A stretch of 64,000 nt of DNA, taken from assembly GCA_038207565.1 (NCBI GenBank), contig JBBQZQ010000004.1:62001-126000 (forward strand), written 5' to 3'. The notes below the pieces were generated by a model, which was given only the letters and a program-made list of their open reading frames with translations, was not told the DNA's origin and searched no databases. The position numbers and the translations under genes are program-made. How positions within the stretch are numbered: position 1 is the first letter of the stretch; the number at the start of each line of letters is the position of its first letter. Shown in pieces: positions 49,371 through 58,841 of this stretch. The DNA comes from JALZAI01 sp038207565. GTDB lineage: Bacteria; Actinomycetota; Actinomycetes; Mycobacteriales; Jatrophihabitantaceae.

Positions 49371-49949
49371 TCAGTATTCGGCGCTCGCGTCCAGCAGCCA
49401 GGCGGCAAGGTAGTCGGCGAACGAGGCTCGAACGAGCAGCACGAAGTCCGTCGCGCGGTTGTCGCGGACAACGATGGTGACCCCGGTCTGCGCCAGCAGG
49501 GTCTGCACGCAACTGCCCGCCGGGCTGGTGCCCGGATGCAGGTCGATCGAACAGCCCTTGGCGAGCACGTCGCGCGCCCGTGCTCCGGTGAGCGCGATGC
49601 GCGTGCGCTGGGCGGACACATCGACGACGGCGCCCGGTTCGTCGCCGATCGCGTCGCGCAGGGCGTCGAGCAGATCGAAGGGCGCGCGGGGGGCGATGAC
49701 CAGCCACTCGTCGGGTCCCATCCACAGCAGTTCGAGTTCGCCGGCCCGGGCCGAGGTGCCCGGTTGCGCCGGCAGTGCGGTCCCGAGCACCCGCGCCACC
49801 GCTGCGGCCGCGCGTCCGTCGGGGTCCAGGCGCAGGGTCAATTGGCCGACCAGGGGCAACTCGGCGATCGCGACATCATCGGTGCGCGCGGCGAACCTCG
49901 CCCGCCACGCTGCCAGCGGGCTGACCGGCGCCACGTGGTCAACCGTCAC
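49371..49949 (-). CDS. soxG: Sarcosine oxidase gamma subunit
   Basis: A 192-residue SoxG, the smallest-fold scaffold subunit of heterotetrameric sarcosine oxidase, structurally like a GcvT C-domain. Recognisable are LLWMGPDEWLVIAP (about 75-88), VDVSAQRTRIALTGARARDVLAKGCSIDL and a C-terminal VLLVRASFADYLAAWLLDA. It overlaps the soxA 3' end by 11 bases and is last in the operon. Substrate handling is by SoxA and SoxB. Confidence 0.85.
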   Translation of the reverse strand: MTVDHVAPVSPLAAWRARFAARTDDVAIAELPLVGQLTLRLDPDGRAAAAVARVLGTALPAQPGTSARAGELELLWMGPDEWLVIAPRAPFDLLDALRDAIGDEPGAVVDVSAQRTRIALTGARARDVLAKGCSIDLHPGTSPAGSCVQTLLAQTGVTIVVRDNRATDFVLLVRASFADYLAAWLLDASAEY

Positions 49950-52758
49950 GTCGCGTCCCCTCCTTGTCGAAGAGCACCGGGTCGGTGACGGTCACCGGCA
50001 CCAACGCGCCCTCGGACCACGTCCACAACCGCTCGCCGATCCGTTCCCGTCCCGATCGCACGAGCGCGAGCGCGAAGGTGGCATCCAGCGCGACGCTGCG
50101 GTAGCTGGAAGTGACGTGACCCAGCATCGGGACGGGCACGCTCGAGACGTCGTCGTCGGCGATCACCTGCGCGCCTTCGGCGAGCAGGACGCCCGGGTCC
50201 ACCGGCAGCAGTCCGACCAGGTGCTTGCGGTCGGCCCGCTCGTTCTCCGCACGCGCGAAGGAACGCTTACCCACGAAGTCGAGTTTCTTCTGCGACACCG
50301 CCCAGCCCAGGCCGAGGTCGTGCGGGGTGACCGTGCCGTCGGTGTCCTGGCCGATGATCGGGTAACCCTTCTCGGCGCGCAGCACGTGCATGGCATCCGT
50401 TCCGTATGCGGTGATGCCGTATGGCTCGCCCGCGTCGAGAAGCGCCTGCCAGACGCCGGTGGCGTACCACGACGGCACGTTCACCTCGTAGGCCAGCTCG
50501 CCGGAGAAGCTGATGCGGCAGATGCGCGCCGCAACGCCCGAGACGACGGCCGGGCGCCAGGTCATGAAGCCGAATGCCGCAACCGACACGTCCAGTCCGG
50601 GCGCCACCGCGGCGATCACGTCGCGGGAACGCGGGCCCACGACCGGAATCGTCGCCCAGTGTTCGGTGACCGAGGTGAGGTGGACGCGCAGGTCCGGCCA
50701 CTCGGTCTGCGCGAACTCCTCCATCCATTCGAGCACCATCGCGGCGTTGCCGGTGGTCGTGGTCAGCACGAACTCGGTCTCGCTGATCCGCATGACGGTG
50801 CCGTCGTCGATGATCATGCCGTCCATGCCGCACAGCACGCCGTAGCGCACAGATCCCGGCTTGAGCGTGCTCATCAGGTTCGTGTACATCCGGTCCAGGA
50901 ACTCGCCGGCGTCCGCGCCCTGCACGTCGATCTTGCCGAGCGTCGAGCCGTCCATCAGCGCGACCCCGGTGCGCGCGGCCCGCGTCTCGCGCGCGACGGC
51001 GGTGTCGGCGTCCTCACCCGCGCGCGGGTAGTACTGCGGTCGCTTCCACTGGCCGACGTTCTCGAACACCGCGCCGTGCTCCACGTGCCATTGGTGCAGG
51101 GCGGTGACGCGAACCGGGTCGAACAGCTCGCCGCGATCGCGCCCGGCCAGCGCGGCGAATCCGACCGATGTGTAGGGCGGGCGGAATGTCGTGGTGCCGA
51201 GCGTGCCGACGTCGACGCCCAGGGCCTCGGCGGTGATGCCCGCGGCCATCAGCCCGGACGTCTTGCCCTGGTCGTGTGCGGTGCCGATGGTCGTATATCG
51301 CTTGACATGCTCGACCGAGCGCAACCCCGCACCGGTGGCACGCAGAACGTCGCTGACGGTGACATCGCGCTGCAGGTCCACGAAGCGCGTGTCCGGTCCG
51401 TCGCCACCGGCAATCGCCCACAGCACCAGGGGGTCCGCACCCGGTGGCTCTGGCGCAACGTCCGGGAGCGTCAGTGCCCTCACCGCGAGGCCCAGTTCGG
51501 TCAGTGCCTGCTCAGCAGCGCGCGCGCCCGTCCGCAGGCATCCCGACGTGCTGAATTCGCCCGACGCCGCACCCGCGACCCGTAAGCCCGGGACGGGCTC
51601 GCCCGGCACGAGCGCGCCGAGCACCGCGTCCCAGTTGAGCTTCCCGCGCGCCTGGCTGTACAGGTGGGCGACTGGATTCCACCCGCCGGACACCAGGATC
51701 GCGTCGCAGTCAAGCTCCCCCGCGGGCTCACCGGCCGGGTGCGTGACCAGCCGTGCGCCGGTCACCCGCTGCTCCCCCAGCGCGCCGGCGACCGCGCGTG
51801 ACGGCCGCACCTCGATCCCGGCCCGCCTGCACTCCGCGGACCAGGACGGTGCGATGTCCGCGCGCGCGTCGACGACAATGACCTCTGCGCCGGCGGCAGC
51901 CAGGTCGAGCGCGGTCCGGTACGCGGTGTCATCGGTCGTGAACACGACGACCCGATCGCCGACCAGCACGCCGAAGCGGTGCAGGTACGTGCGTGCCGCG
52001 GCGGCGAGCATCACGCCGGGACGGTCGTTGTCGGCGAAGGCGACAAGACGTTCGTGCGCGCCGGTCGCGACGACGACGTGACGTGCGCGGATGCGCCACA
52101 CGCGCTGCCGCGACACGCCATCCGGCGCGGAGAGTCCGAGATGGTCGGTGCGCTTCTCCAGCGCGAGGACGAAACCGTCGTCGTAGTAGCCGAACGCACT
52201 CGTGCGTGCCAGCACGCGCACCTCGGGCAGCGACGCCAGCTCGGCGACGACCTCGTCGATCCAGGACGACAGCTCCCCGCCGGTGCCGAGCAATGCGCCG
52301 CCCGCGGCCGGTTGGTCGTCGACCAGCACGACGCGAGCGCCGGATCGTCCGGCCGCCAGGGCTACCGTCAGTCCGGCCGGCCCCGCACCGACCACCAGTA
52401 CGTCGCAGTGCACGTGCATCGCGTCGTAGCGCGCCGGGTCAGGCCCGTCGGCGAGCGCGCCGCGCCCGGGCAGACCGGCTGCGACCAGTCCGTCGTACAG
52501 CTCGATCGTCGTCGCATTCAGCATCGGCTCGCGGAACGGCACATCGAGCTGTACCAGCGCGCTGGCCTCCTCGACGCCGGCCGCCATGACCCCACGCGGG
52601 CGGCCGTAGCGCACGCTCGTCGCGACCCGGTCGACACCGTTGGCCAGCAGCGCCGACGCGAGCGTGTCACCCGGATGCCCGGTCAACGCACGGCCGTCGA
52701 AGACGAAGGAGATCGCGGTGTCGCGATCGATTCGGCCGCCTGCCGGCAGTCGCCTCAT
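49939..52758 (-). CDS. soxA: Sarcosine oxidase alpha subunit
   Basis: A 939-residue SoxA: residues 1-95 a ferredoxin-like segment (AISFVFDGRALTGHPGDTLASALLANG), 110-420 a dinucleotide-binding domain (VLVVGAGPAGLTVALAAGRSGA) that holds NAD+, and 560-930 a GcvT-type tetrahydrofolate domain (ALMDGSTLGKIDVQGADAGEFLDRMYTN, FSGELAYEVNVPSW). The enzyme oxidises sarcosine to glycine and passes the methyl carbon to tetrahydrofolate, or releases formaldehyde. ATG 52758 overlaps the soxD stop by four bases. Length is standard for the family. Confidence 0.92.
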   Translation of the reverse strand: MRRLPAGGRIDRDTAISFVFDGRALTGHPGDTLASALLANGVDRVATSVRYGRPRGVMAAGVEEASALVQLDVPFREPMLNATTIELYDGLVAAGLPGRGALADGPDPARYDAMHVHCDVLVVGAGPAGLTVALAAGRSGARVVLVDDQPAAGGALLGTGGELSSWIDEVVAELASLPEVRVLARTSAFGYYDDGFVLALEKRTDHLGLSAPDGVSRQRVWRIRARHVVVATGAHERLVAFADNDRPGVMLAAAARTYLHRFGVLVGDRVVVFTTDDTAYRTALDLAAAGAEVIVVDARADIAPSWSAECRRAGIEVRPSRAVAGALGEQRVTGARLVTHPAGEPAGELDCDAILVSGGWNPVAHLYSQARGKLNWDAVLGALVPGEPVPGLRVAGAASGEFSTSGCLRTGARAAEQALTELGLAVRALTLPDVAPEPPGADPLVLWAIAGGDGPDTRFVDLQRDVTVSDVLRATGAGLRSVEHVKRYTTIGTAHDQGKTSGLMAAGITAEALGVDVGTLGTTTFRPPYTSVGFAALAGRDRGELFDPVRVTALHQWHVEHGAVFENVGQWKRPQYYPRAGEDADTAVARETRAARTGVALMDGSTLGKIDVQGADAGEFLDRMYTNLMSTLKPGSVRYGVLCGMDGMIIDDGTVMRISETEFVLTTTTGNAAMVLEWMEEFAQTEWPDLRVHLTSVTEHWATIPVVGPRSRDVIAAVAPGLDVSVAAFGFMTWRPAVVSGVAARICRISFSGELAYEVNVPSWYATGVWQALLDAGEPYGITAYGTDAMHVLRAEKGYPIIGQDTDGTVTPHDLGLGWAVSQKKLDFVGKRSFARAENERADRKHLVGLLPVDPGVLLAEGAQVIADDDVSSVPVPMLGHVTSSYRSVALDATFALALVRSGRERIGERLWTWSEGALVPVTVTDPVLFDKEGTRRDG

Positions 52759-53036
52759 GCGTCGACCTCCGGCCCACGCTCGCCCACGCGGTACACCGAC
52801 AGGATTTGGTGCGTCCCGGTGTCGCGCACGGCGTTGAACCACCGCCGGCAGCCCGCCGAATGCACCCAGCGTTCCGCGAACGGTCCCTGCGGGTTGTCGC
52901 GGAAGAACAGGTACTGCGCCCACTCGGCGTCGGTGCGCGCAGCCGGCTCGGCCGGGTACGCGACGTGCGCCTGGCCGCCGTAGTGGTATTCGGCCTCCTC
53001 GCGCGGGCCGCACCAGGGGCAGGAGATGAGCTGCAT
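52755..53036 (-). CDS. soxD: Sarcosine oxidase delta subunit
   Basis: A 93-residue SoxD with the zinc site formed by MQLISCPWCGPREEAEYHYGG (Cys-x2-Cys, His) and the later HSAGCRRWF cysteine. It helps hold the alpha and beta subunits together. Starts two bases after the soxB stop and its stop overlaps soxA. Confidence 0.9.
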   Translation of the reverse strand: MQLISCPWCGPREEAEYHYGGQAHVAYPAEPAARTDAEWAQYLFFRDNPQGPFAERWVHSAGCRRWFNAVRDTGTHQILSVYRVGERGPEVDA

Positions 53037-53038
53037 GA

Positions 53039-54295
53039 TCAGTGCGCCACAGCTGCTGCGCCGTGCTCGTCGACGAGGGCACCGGTGGTGAACCGTTCGA
53101 GTGTGAACGGCGCGGTGTACGGGTGCGGCTTGCCGTTAGCGACGGTGTGCGCGTAGCACCATCCGACGCCGGGCGTCGCTTTGAACCCACCGGTTCCCCA
53201 GCCGCAATTGACATACAGATCGTCGATGTCGGTCAGGCCGACGATCGGCGACGCGTCGGGCGTGGTGTCCACGATGCCGGCCCAGGTTCGCAGCAGATGT
53301 GCGCGCGCGAAGATCGGGAACAGTTCGAGCGCCGCGGCCATCTGCCGCTCGATGATGTGGAACGCGCCGCGCTGGGCGTAGCCGTTGAAGGTGTCGATGC
53401 CGGCGCCCATGACCAGCTCGCCCTTGTGCGCCTGCGAGACGTACACGTGCACGGCATTGGACATGACCACGGTGGGGTGAACCGGTTCGAGCAGTTCGGA
53501 GACCAAAGCCTGAAGCGGGTGGCTCTGGATCGGCAGGCGCAGTCCCGCCATGGACGCCAGCACCGACGAGTGCCCCGCCGCGGCGAGCGCCACTTTGCCC
53601 GCCGCGATGTCGCCGCGCGTGGTGCGCACGCCGACGATCCTGCCGCCGCGCACGTCCAGACCGGTGACCGCGCAATTCTGGATCAGGTCGATGCCGAGTT
53701 CGCTCGCTCGGCGCGCGTAACCCCACGCGACGTAATCGTGCTTGGCGATTCCGGCGCGCGGTTGGTAGGTGGCGCCGAGGACCGGGTAGCGGACGTCCGG
53801 CGAGATGTTGACGATCGGGCAGATCTCTTGCACGCCCGCTGCGTCCACCCATTCGGCGTCGACACCGTTGAGCCGGTTGGCGTTCACACGGCGAACCGAG
53901 TCACGCACGTCCTGCAACGAGTGGGCGAGATTGAGCACGCCGCGCTGGTCGAACAGGATCGGATAATCCAGGTCGTCCTCGAGCCCCTCCCACAGCTTGA
54001 GCGAGTGCTCATAGATCGCTGAGCTTTCGTCCCACAGGTAGTTCGAGCGGATGATGGTGGTGTTGCGGGCCATGTTCCCGCCCGCGAGCCATCCCTTCTC
54101 CAACACCGCGACGTTGGTGATGCCGTGGTTCTTCGCGAGGTAGTAGGCGGTGGCCAGGCCGTGCCCGCCGCCGCCCACGACGATCACGTCGTAGGACGGC
54201 TTCGGATCCGGATTGCGCCAGAGGAACTCCGGGTGCTCCGGCACAGCGTTACCCGCCATGTGAATGCCCGCGGCGAGCGCATCGACCTCGGTCAT
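53039..54295 (-). CDS. soxB: Sarcosine oxidase beta subunit
   Basis: A 418-residue flavin subunit. The FAD-binding turn YDVIVVGGGGHGLATAYYLAK is near residue 35, followed by VLEKGWLAGGNMARNTTIIRSNY, where the family anchors covalent FMN on a histidine in a nearby loop, and WAGIVDTTPDASPIVG near 350. SoxB carries out the flavin-dependent oxidation of sarcosine, passing electrons to O2 to form H2O2. ATG 54295 overlaps the dimethylglycine oxidase stop by four bases. Order soxB-soxD-soxA-soxG matches Corynebacterium and Arthrobacter. Confidence 0.9.
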   Translation of the reverse strand: MTEVDALAAGIHMAGNAVPEHPEFLWRNPDPKPSYDVIVVGGGGHGLATAYYLAKNHGITNVAVLEKGWLAGGNMARNTTIIRSNYLWDESSAIYEHSLKLWEGLEDDLDYPILFDQRGVLNLAHSLQDVRDSVRRVNANRLNGVDAEWVDAAGVQEICPIVNISPDVRYPVLGATYQPRAGIAKHDYVAWGYARRASELGIDLIQNCAVTGLDVRGGRIVGVRTTRGDIAAGKVALAAAGHSSVLASMAGLRLPIQSHPLQALVSELLEPVHPTVVMSNAVHVYVSQAHKGELVMGAGIDTFNGYAQRGAFHIIERQMAAALELFPIFARAHLLRTWAGIVDTTPDASPIVGLTDIDDLYVNCGWGTGGFKATPGVGWCYAHTVANGKPHPYTAPFTLERFTTGALVDEHGAAAVAH

Positions 54296-56727
54296 GCCCG
54301 GATCCGCTCCATCGTCGGATCGACCAGTGGTTCGGCGCTGACCACTGCGTGCACCCGCCGGCCAAGGTATTCGATCTCGACCCCGTTGCCGACGGTGGTG
54401 TGCTCGACTGGCAGCCACGCGTAGGCGATGCCGCGTCCGATGGTGTAGCCGTAAGCCGCGCTGGTGACGTAGCCGACGCACCGCGTCCCGGCGAACACCG
54501 GTTCCTTGCCCAGCACCACAGCGCCCGGGTCGCTCAAGGTCAGGCAGGTTAGCCGGCGGGTGAGGTCATCCCTGCGCTCGAGCAGGGCCGTGCGGCCGAG
54601 GAAATCCTTGTCCAGCTTGACCGCGAAGCCGAGTCCCGCCTCGTACGGATCGTGCTCGAAGGTCATGTCGGCACCGAAGGATCGGTACCCCTTCTCCAGC
54701 CGCAGTGCGTTGAATGCACCGCGCCCCGCGGCGATGATGGCGTGCTGCTGGCCGGCGTCCCACAGCAGGTCCCAGAGCCGTTGGCCGTGATCGGCGGTGG
54801 TGTAGAGCTCCCAGCCCAGCTCACCGACGTAGGACAACCGCAGCGCCGTGACCGGCACGGTGCCCAGATAGACCTGCTTCGCGCGGAAGTACTTGAATCC
54901 CTCGCTGGAGAAGTCACTCGTCGTCAGCGGTGCGATGACATCTCGCGCACGCGGACCCCACAGGCCGATGCAGCAGGTGCCCGGAGTGAGGTCGCGCAGC
55001 TGTACCGAGCCGTCTACCGGTAGTCGCTCGGTGAACCAGGCGAGGTCGAGATTGCCGTTCGCACCGACCTGGAACCGGTCCGCAGCGAGGCGAGCCACCG
55101 TGATGTCGCTGCGGATGCCGCCGTCGACATCGAGCAGCAGACAGTAGGTCACCGAACCGGCGGATTTGTCGACGTTCCCGGTGACGAGCGACTGCAGCAG
55201 AGCGACCGCTCCCGGCCCGCTGATCTCCAATCGCTTCAGCGCGGTCATGTCGTACATCGCGACCGCCTCGCGGGTGACCAGCGCCTCGGCGGCGACGATC
55301 GGTGACCAGTGGCGCGCCGCCCAGTCGTCGGGGCGCAGGATGTCGCGGCCTTCGCCGAGGCCGACATTCGCCTCGTACCATTGCGGGCGTTCCCATCCGT
55401 TCGCCTCGAGAAAGTGCGCGCCGAGCTCGCGCTGCCGCGCGTGGAAGGGCGACGTGCGGATGGGACGCAGGTTCTCCGGCGGATCCAGGGGATGCAGGAT
55501 GTCGTAGACCTCGACGAAGTTCTGGCAGGACCGTGCGAGGACGTAGTCCGGCGCCAGCTGGTGCTGCTCGAAGCGGTTGACATCGCACTCGTGCAGGTCG
55601 AAGGACGCACAGTGACCGTCGACGAGCAGCTCGGCGACCGCCCGCCCGACGCCTGCGGAGTGCGTCACCCAGACCGCCTCGGCGACCCAGAAACCCTGCA
55701 CGTCCGATGATTGCCCGATCAGCGGCATATTATCGGTGGTGAACGAGAACAGTCCGTTGAACCCGCCTTCGAGCGTGGTCTGGCGCGTCGCTGGCAGCAA
55801 GAGCTGGGTCTGCTTCCACGCCTCGGCGAAGTCCTCCGGCGTGAAATCCAGCGAGGACGGCATCGTGGCGTTCTCGTCCCACCGCCCGATGTCCTCGGCC
55901 CGCACCGGCATCGGGCGGTGCCCGTAGTAGCCGATCGTCAACCGGTCCTGACTCTCGCGGTAGTAGAGGTCCTGGTCCTGGTGGCGCAGGATCGGCAGCA
56001 CCGCCTCTGCGCTCTGCCCGGCCAGCGCCGGGACGGGCGCCGTCCACGCGAGCTGGTGGGCCAACGGCGTCAGCGGAAGCGTCATCCCGACCATGCCGGC
56101 GATCTTCGGCCCCCAGATGCCGGCACAGCACACCACGATGTCAGCGGGAATCTCACCGCGGTCGGTGACGACCCCGGTGACGCGGCCGTCGGTGACCGCG
56201 ATGTCGAGGACTGCGTGCCGGGTCAACAGCGTCGCCCCTCGTTCGGCGGCACGTCGCGTCTGCGCGTCGACGGCCCGCACTGCCTTGGCGATGCCGTCGC
56301 TCGGGACGAACAGACCTGCGAGCACGACGTCCGGGTCGAGCAGCGGATGGCGGCGCACGGTTTCGGCCGCGCTCAGAACGACCGAGTCGACGCCCCACGC
56401 GGTCAGCCATCCGTGGCGTCGCCACAGTTCGCGTTCCCGTTCGGGTGTCGTGGCGACTTCCAGGCCGCCGACCTGCAGGAAGCACGGCGCACCGTCGACG
56501 TCGAGGCCGGCGAACTTGTCGACGGTGTAGGTGGCTAACTGGGTCATCGTCTTCGACGCGCTCGCCTGGAACACGAGACCGGGCGCGTGCGAGGACGAGC
56601 CGCCCGCAGCGGGGAGCTCACCCTGCTCGACGAGCGTGACGTCGGTCCAGCCGCGCCCGGTGAGTTCGTCGAGCACCGCGGCCCCGACGACACCGGCGCC
56701 GATCACCACGACCCGGGGCGCGTCCAT
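54292..56727 (-). CDS. dmg: Dimethylglycine oxidase (FAD plus tetrahydrofolate domains)
   Basis: An 811-residue two-domain enzyme closely resembling Arthrobacter globiformis dimethylglycine oxidase. The FAD half (1-420) has VVVIGAGVVGAAVLDEL, GGSSSHAPGLVFQASASKT and AEAVWVTHSAGVGRAVAELL; the GcvT-like half (430-811) has AVAMYDMTALKRLEISGPG, LSYVGELGWELYTTADHGQ and LRLEKGYRSFGADM. It converts dimethylglycine to sarcosine, giving methylene-tetrahydrofolate and H2O2. ATG 56727 is chosen because its N-terminus matches the Arthrobacter enzyme and AAGGCGG lies upstream; ATG 56763 lacks a site. It feeds the sarcosine oxidase encoded immediately downstream. Confidence 0.9.
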   Translation of the reverse strand: MDAPRVVVIGAGVVGAAVLDELTGRGWTDVTLVEQGELPAAGGSSSHAPGLVFQASASKTMTQLATYTVDKFAGLDVDGAPCFLQVGGLEVATTPERERELWRRHGWLTAWGVDSVVLSAAETVRRHPLLDPDVVLAGLFVPSDGIAKAVRAVDAQTRRAAERGATLLTRHAVLDIAVTDGRVTGVVTDRGEIPADIVVCCAGIWGPKIAGMVGMTLPLTPLAHQLAWTAPVPALAGQSAEAVLPILRHQDQDLYYRESQDRLTIGYYGHRPMPVRAEDIGRWDENATMPSSLDFTPEDFAEAWKQTQLLLPATRQTTLEGGFNGLFSFTTDNMPLIGQSSDVQGFWVAEAVWVTHSAGVGRAVAELLVDGHCASFDLHECDVNRFEQHQLAPDYVLARSCQNFVEVYDILHPLDPPENLRPIRTSPFHARQRELGAHFLEANGWERPQWYEANVGLGEGRDILRPDDWAARHWSPIVAAEALVTREAVAMYDMTALKRLEISGPGAVALLQSLVTGNVDKSAGSVTYCLLLDVDGGIRSDITVARLAADRFQVGANGNLDLAWFTERLPVDGSVQLRDLTPGTCCIGLWGPRARDVIAPLTTSDFSSEGFKYFRAKQVYLGTVPVTALRLSYVGELGWELYTTADHGQRLWDLLWDAGQQHAIIAAGRGAFNALRLEKGYRSFGADMTFEHDPYEAGLGFAVKLDKDFLGRTALLERRDDLTRRLTCLTLSDPGAVVLGKEPVFAGTRCVGYVTSAAYGYTIGRGIAYAWLPVEHTTVGNGVEIEYLGRRVHAVVSAEPLVDPTMERIRA

Positions 56728-56805
56728 AGGTACCGCCTTGTCCTGACGCTGTGCTGTCGTCATGTCGTGGGCCCAGCGCTCGTCGAGCCAGCCAACGCTG
56801 TCTCG

Positions 56806-56837
56806 TATTTCGCAACCGATATCGCGCTCCGCAACAC
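56806..56837. promoter_or_regulatory. Candidate IclR operator upstream of the dimethylglycine oxidase operon
   Basis: CGCGCTCCGCAACAC (56823-56837) matches CGCGATACGCAACAC at 60457-60471 except for three central bases. A second CGCAAC (56811-56816) lies 19 bases away, in TATTTCGCAAC. The sites lie between the divergent dmg and iclR starts. Confidence 0.45.
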
Positions 56838-56885
56838 GGCTGAGTGTAGCCACCTGCGTCGCCCGCGGCCAGATACCCGGCTACG

Positions 56886-57692
56886 GTGTGCGCCGTGAGC
56901 ATGGCGAGGCGGGACGGCACGCAGGCTGCCGATTCGGGTGCGGGCGTGCAGTCGGTCGACCGCGCCGTGAGCGTGCTCGAGATCCTCGCGCGCGACGGCA
57001 TCGTCGGGGTCAGCGAGGTCGCGGCCGAGATCGGCGTGCACAAATCCACGGCCTTCCGGCTGCTCAATGCGCTCGAGGGCCGGGGCCTGGTCGAGCAGGA
57101 CGGCGAACGGGGTAAGTACCGGCTGGGTTTCGGCGTGCTCCGGCTGGCGAGTGCCGTCGTCGGGCGGCTCGATCTCGTGCGGCAGGGACGCGCGGTGCTC
57201 GACGACCTCGCCGCGTCCGTCGGTGAGACGGTGAACCTGGCGGTGCTCCGCTCGCACTACGCGGTGAACGTCGACGAGGCGCGCGGACCCGCAGCGATCG
57301 CCGCGCAGAACTGGACCGGGCAGCTGACCCCGTTGCACGCCACGTCGAGCGGGAAGATGCTGCTCGCCCACGAGAACCCCGCCCGGCGCAGGCGGCTGCT
57401 CGACGCCGCCGGACTGACCAGATTCACCCGCCGCACTGTGACCAGCCGCCGCGTGCTGGCCGCCGAACTCGACCGGGCGCTGACCGACGGGTACGCGACC
57501 ACGATCGAAGAGTACGAGGACGGGCTCAACGCCATCGCCGCCGCGGTGCGCGATCACGCGGGGACCGTCATCGCCTCGCTCAGCGTGTCCGGACCGGCCT
57601 ACCGGCTCGACGAGAAGCGGATGGCACGCCTCGCCGGCGAGGTGGTGGCCGCGGGTGAGCGCGTGTCCCAACGGATGGGCCATCTCAGCTGA
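56886..57692 (+). CDS. IclR-family transcriptional regulator
   Basis: A 268-residue IclR protein. The winged helix (about residues 20-82) reads VDRAVSVLEILARDGIVGVSEVAAEIGV and HKSTAFRLLNALEGRGLV; the GAF-like effector domain follows (about 95-260) with LTPLHATSSGKMLLAH and AAAVRDHAGTVIASLSVSGP. Its place between two betaine-degradation operons suggests it controls them. Start choice is uncertain: GTG 56886, GTG 56895 or ATG 56901, none with a clear ribosome site. It overlaps the convergent oxygenase gene by eight bases. Confidence 0.85.
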   Translation: MCAVSMARRDGTQAADSGAGVQSVDRAVSVLEILARDGIVGVSEVAAEIGVHKSTAFRLLNALEGRGLVEQDGERGKYRLGFGVLRLASAVVGRLDLVRQGRAVLDDLAASVGETVNLAVLRSHYAVNVDEARGPAAIAAQNWTGQLTPLHATSSGKMLLAHENPARRRRLLDAAGLTRFTRRTVTSRRVLAAELDRALTDGYATTIEEYEDGLNAIAAAVRDHAGTVIASLSVSGPAYRLDEKRMARLAGEVVAAGERVSQRMGHLS

Positions 57693-58812
57693 CCTCACGC
57701 AGGCGGGTGCGCAGCCAGTCGTGGAACCCCGCGATGTGGTGCTCGCTGGGCACCAGCACTCCCCCGTCGGCGTACACCCGCGAGCTCATCGCCGGCTGAC
57801 AGCGCGCACAGGCGTCGAAGTCCTGACGGTTCACGCGGTCGAACAGCTCGACCGAGCGATCGAGATCCTTGCCTGAGTGGACGACCTCGGGCAGATAGAG
57901 CCAGTCGCACTCGACGATCGTGCGATCGGCCGCGACGGGGAACATGCGGTGCAGGATGACGTGGTCGGGCACCAGATTGACGAACACCTGCGGACGGATC
58001 GTGATCGCGTAGTAGCGGCGGTCCTGCTCCGCGCTGACACCGGGGATGCGTTCCAGGCCGGCTGTCCCGTCGACGGTGAAGCCCGCGACGTCGGCGCCGA
58101 ACTCGGCACCGTGGCCGACGAAGAACTGGGCCGCGTACCCGTCCGCGAATTCCGGGAGCACCTCGGTCAGCTCCGGATGGATCGTGGCGCAGTGGTAGCA
58201 CTCCATGAAGTTCTCGACGATGAGCTTCCAGTTCGCGGCCACGTCGTAGCTGATGCGCCGGCCCAGGGCGAGGTTCGCCACGTCGTAATGGTCGATGGAC
58301 TCGACATCGCCGAGCCGTTGCGCAACCTCCCGCATCACCGAGGCCTCGAACGACGGCGGCTCGTCGGCCAGGCACAACCAGGTGTAGCCCAGCCACTCGC
58401 GCACTGCGACCCGCCTCAGGCCGAAGTCGACGCGGTCGATGTCCGGCATCTTGGTGAGGTTGGGTGCAGCCACCAGCTTGCCGTCGAGGTCATAGGTCCA
58501 CGCGTGGTAAGAGCACTGGAATGCGCGCTTGACCTCGCCGGCGTCCTGTGCGCACAGCGTCGCGCCGCGATGACGGCACACGTTGAAGAACGCGCGAATC
58601 TCACCCGTTCGGTTGCGCGAGACAATGACGCTCTCGCGCCCGATCCGCACCGTACGGAACGATCCGGGGCCGGCCAGCTCGCTCGAGCGCACGGCGCAGA
58701 ACCACATCTGCTCGAAGATGCGTTCCTGCTCGAGCGCGAAGACGGAGTCGTCGGTGTAGTACCGGCCGGGCAGCGTCGGCACGAGGCTCTCCGGCAGGCG
58801 GGTCTCAGACAT
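57685..58812 (-). CDS. Rieske non-haem iron oxygenase, glycine-betaine demethylase type
   Basis: A 375-residue oxygenase alpha subunit. Rieske ligands are CRHRGATLC (Cys-x-His) and CSYHAWTYD (Cys-x2-His), about residues 78-105. The mononuclear iron is held by ECYHCATIHPEL (H-x4-H) and the aspartate of NRQDFDACARCQ. These match GbcA-type glycine-betaine monooxygenases and their carnitine/stachydrine relatives, and genes around it handle dimethylglycine and sarcosine, so removal of one betaine methyl as formaldehyde is the likely reaction. The substrate is inferred from context. A ferredoxin reductase gene lies 29 bases upstream. Confidence 0.82.
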   Translation of the reverse strand: MSETRLPESLVPTLPGRYYTDDSVFALEQERIFEQMWFCAVRSSELAGPGSFRTVRIGRESVIVSRNRTGEIRAFFNVCRHRGATLCAQDAGEVKRAFQCSYHAWTYDLDGKLVAAPNLTKMPDIDRVDFGLRRVAVREWLGYTWLCLADEPPSFEASVMREVAQRLGDVESIDHYDVANLALGRRISYDVAANWKLIVENFMECYHCATIHPELTEVLPEFADGYAAQFFVGHGAEFGADVAGFTVDGTAGLERIPGVSAEQDRRYYAITIRPQVFVNLVPDHVILHRMFPVAADRTIVECDWLYLPEVVHSGKDLDRSVELFDRVNRQDFDACARCQPAMSSRVYADGGVLVPSEHHIAGFHDWLRTRLREVS

Positions 58813-58841
58813 CTGGTACCTCGGATCCTTCGCCGTGGTCC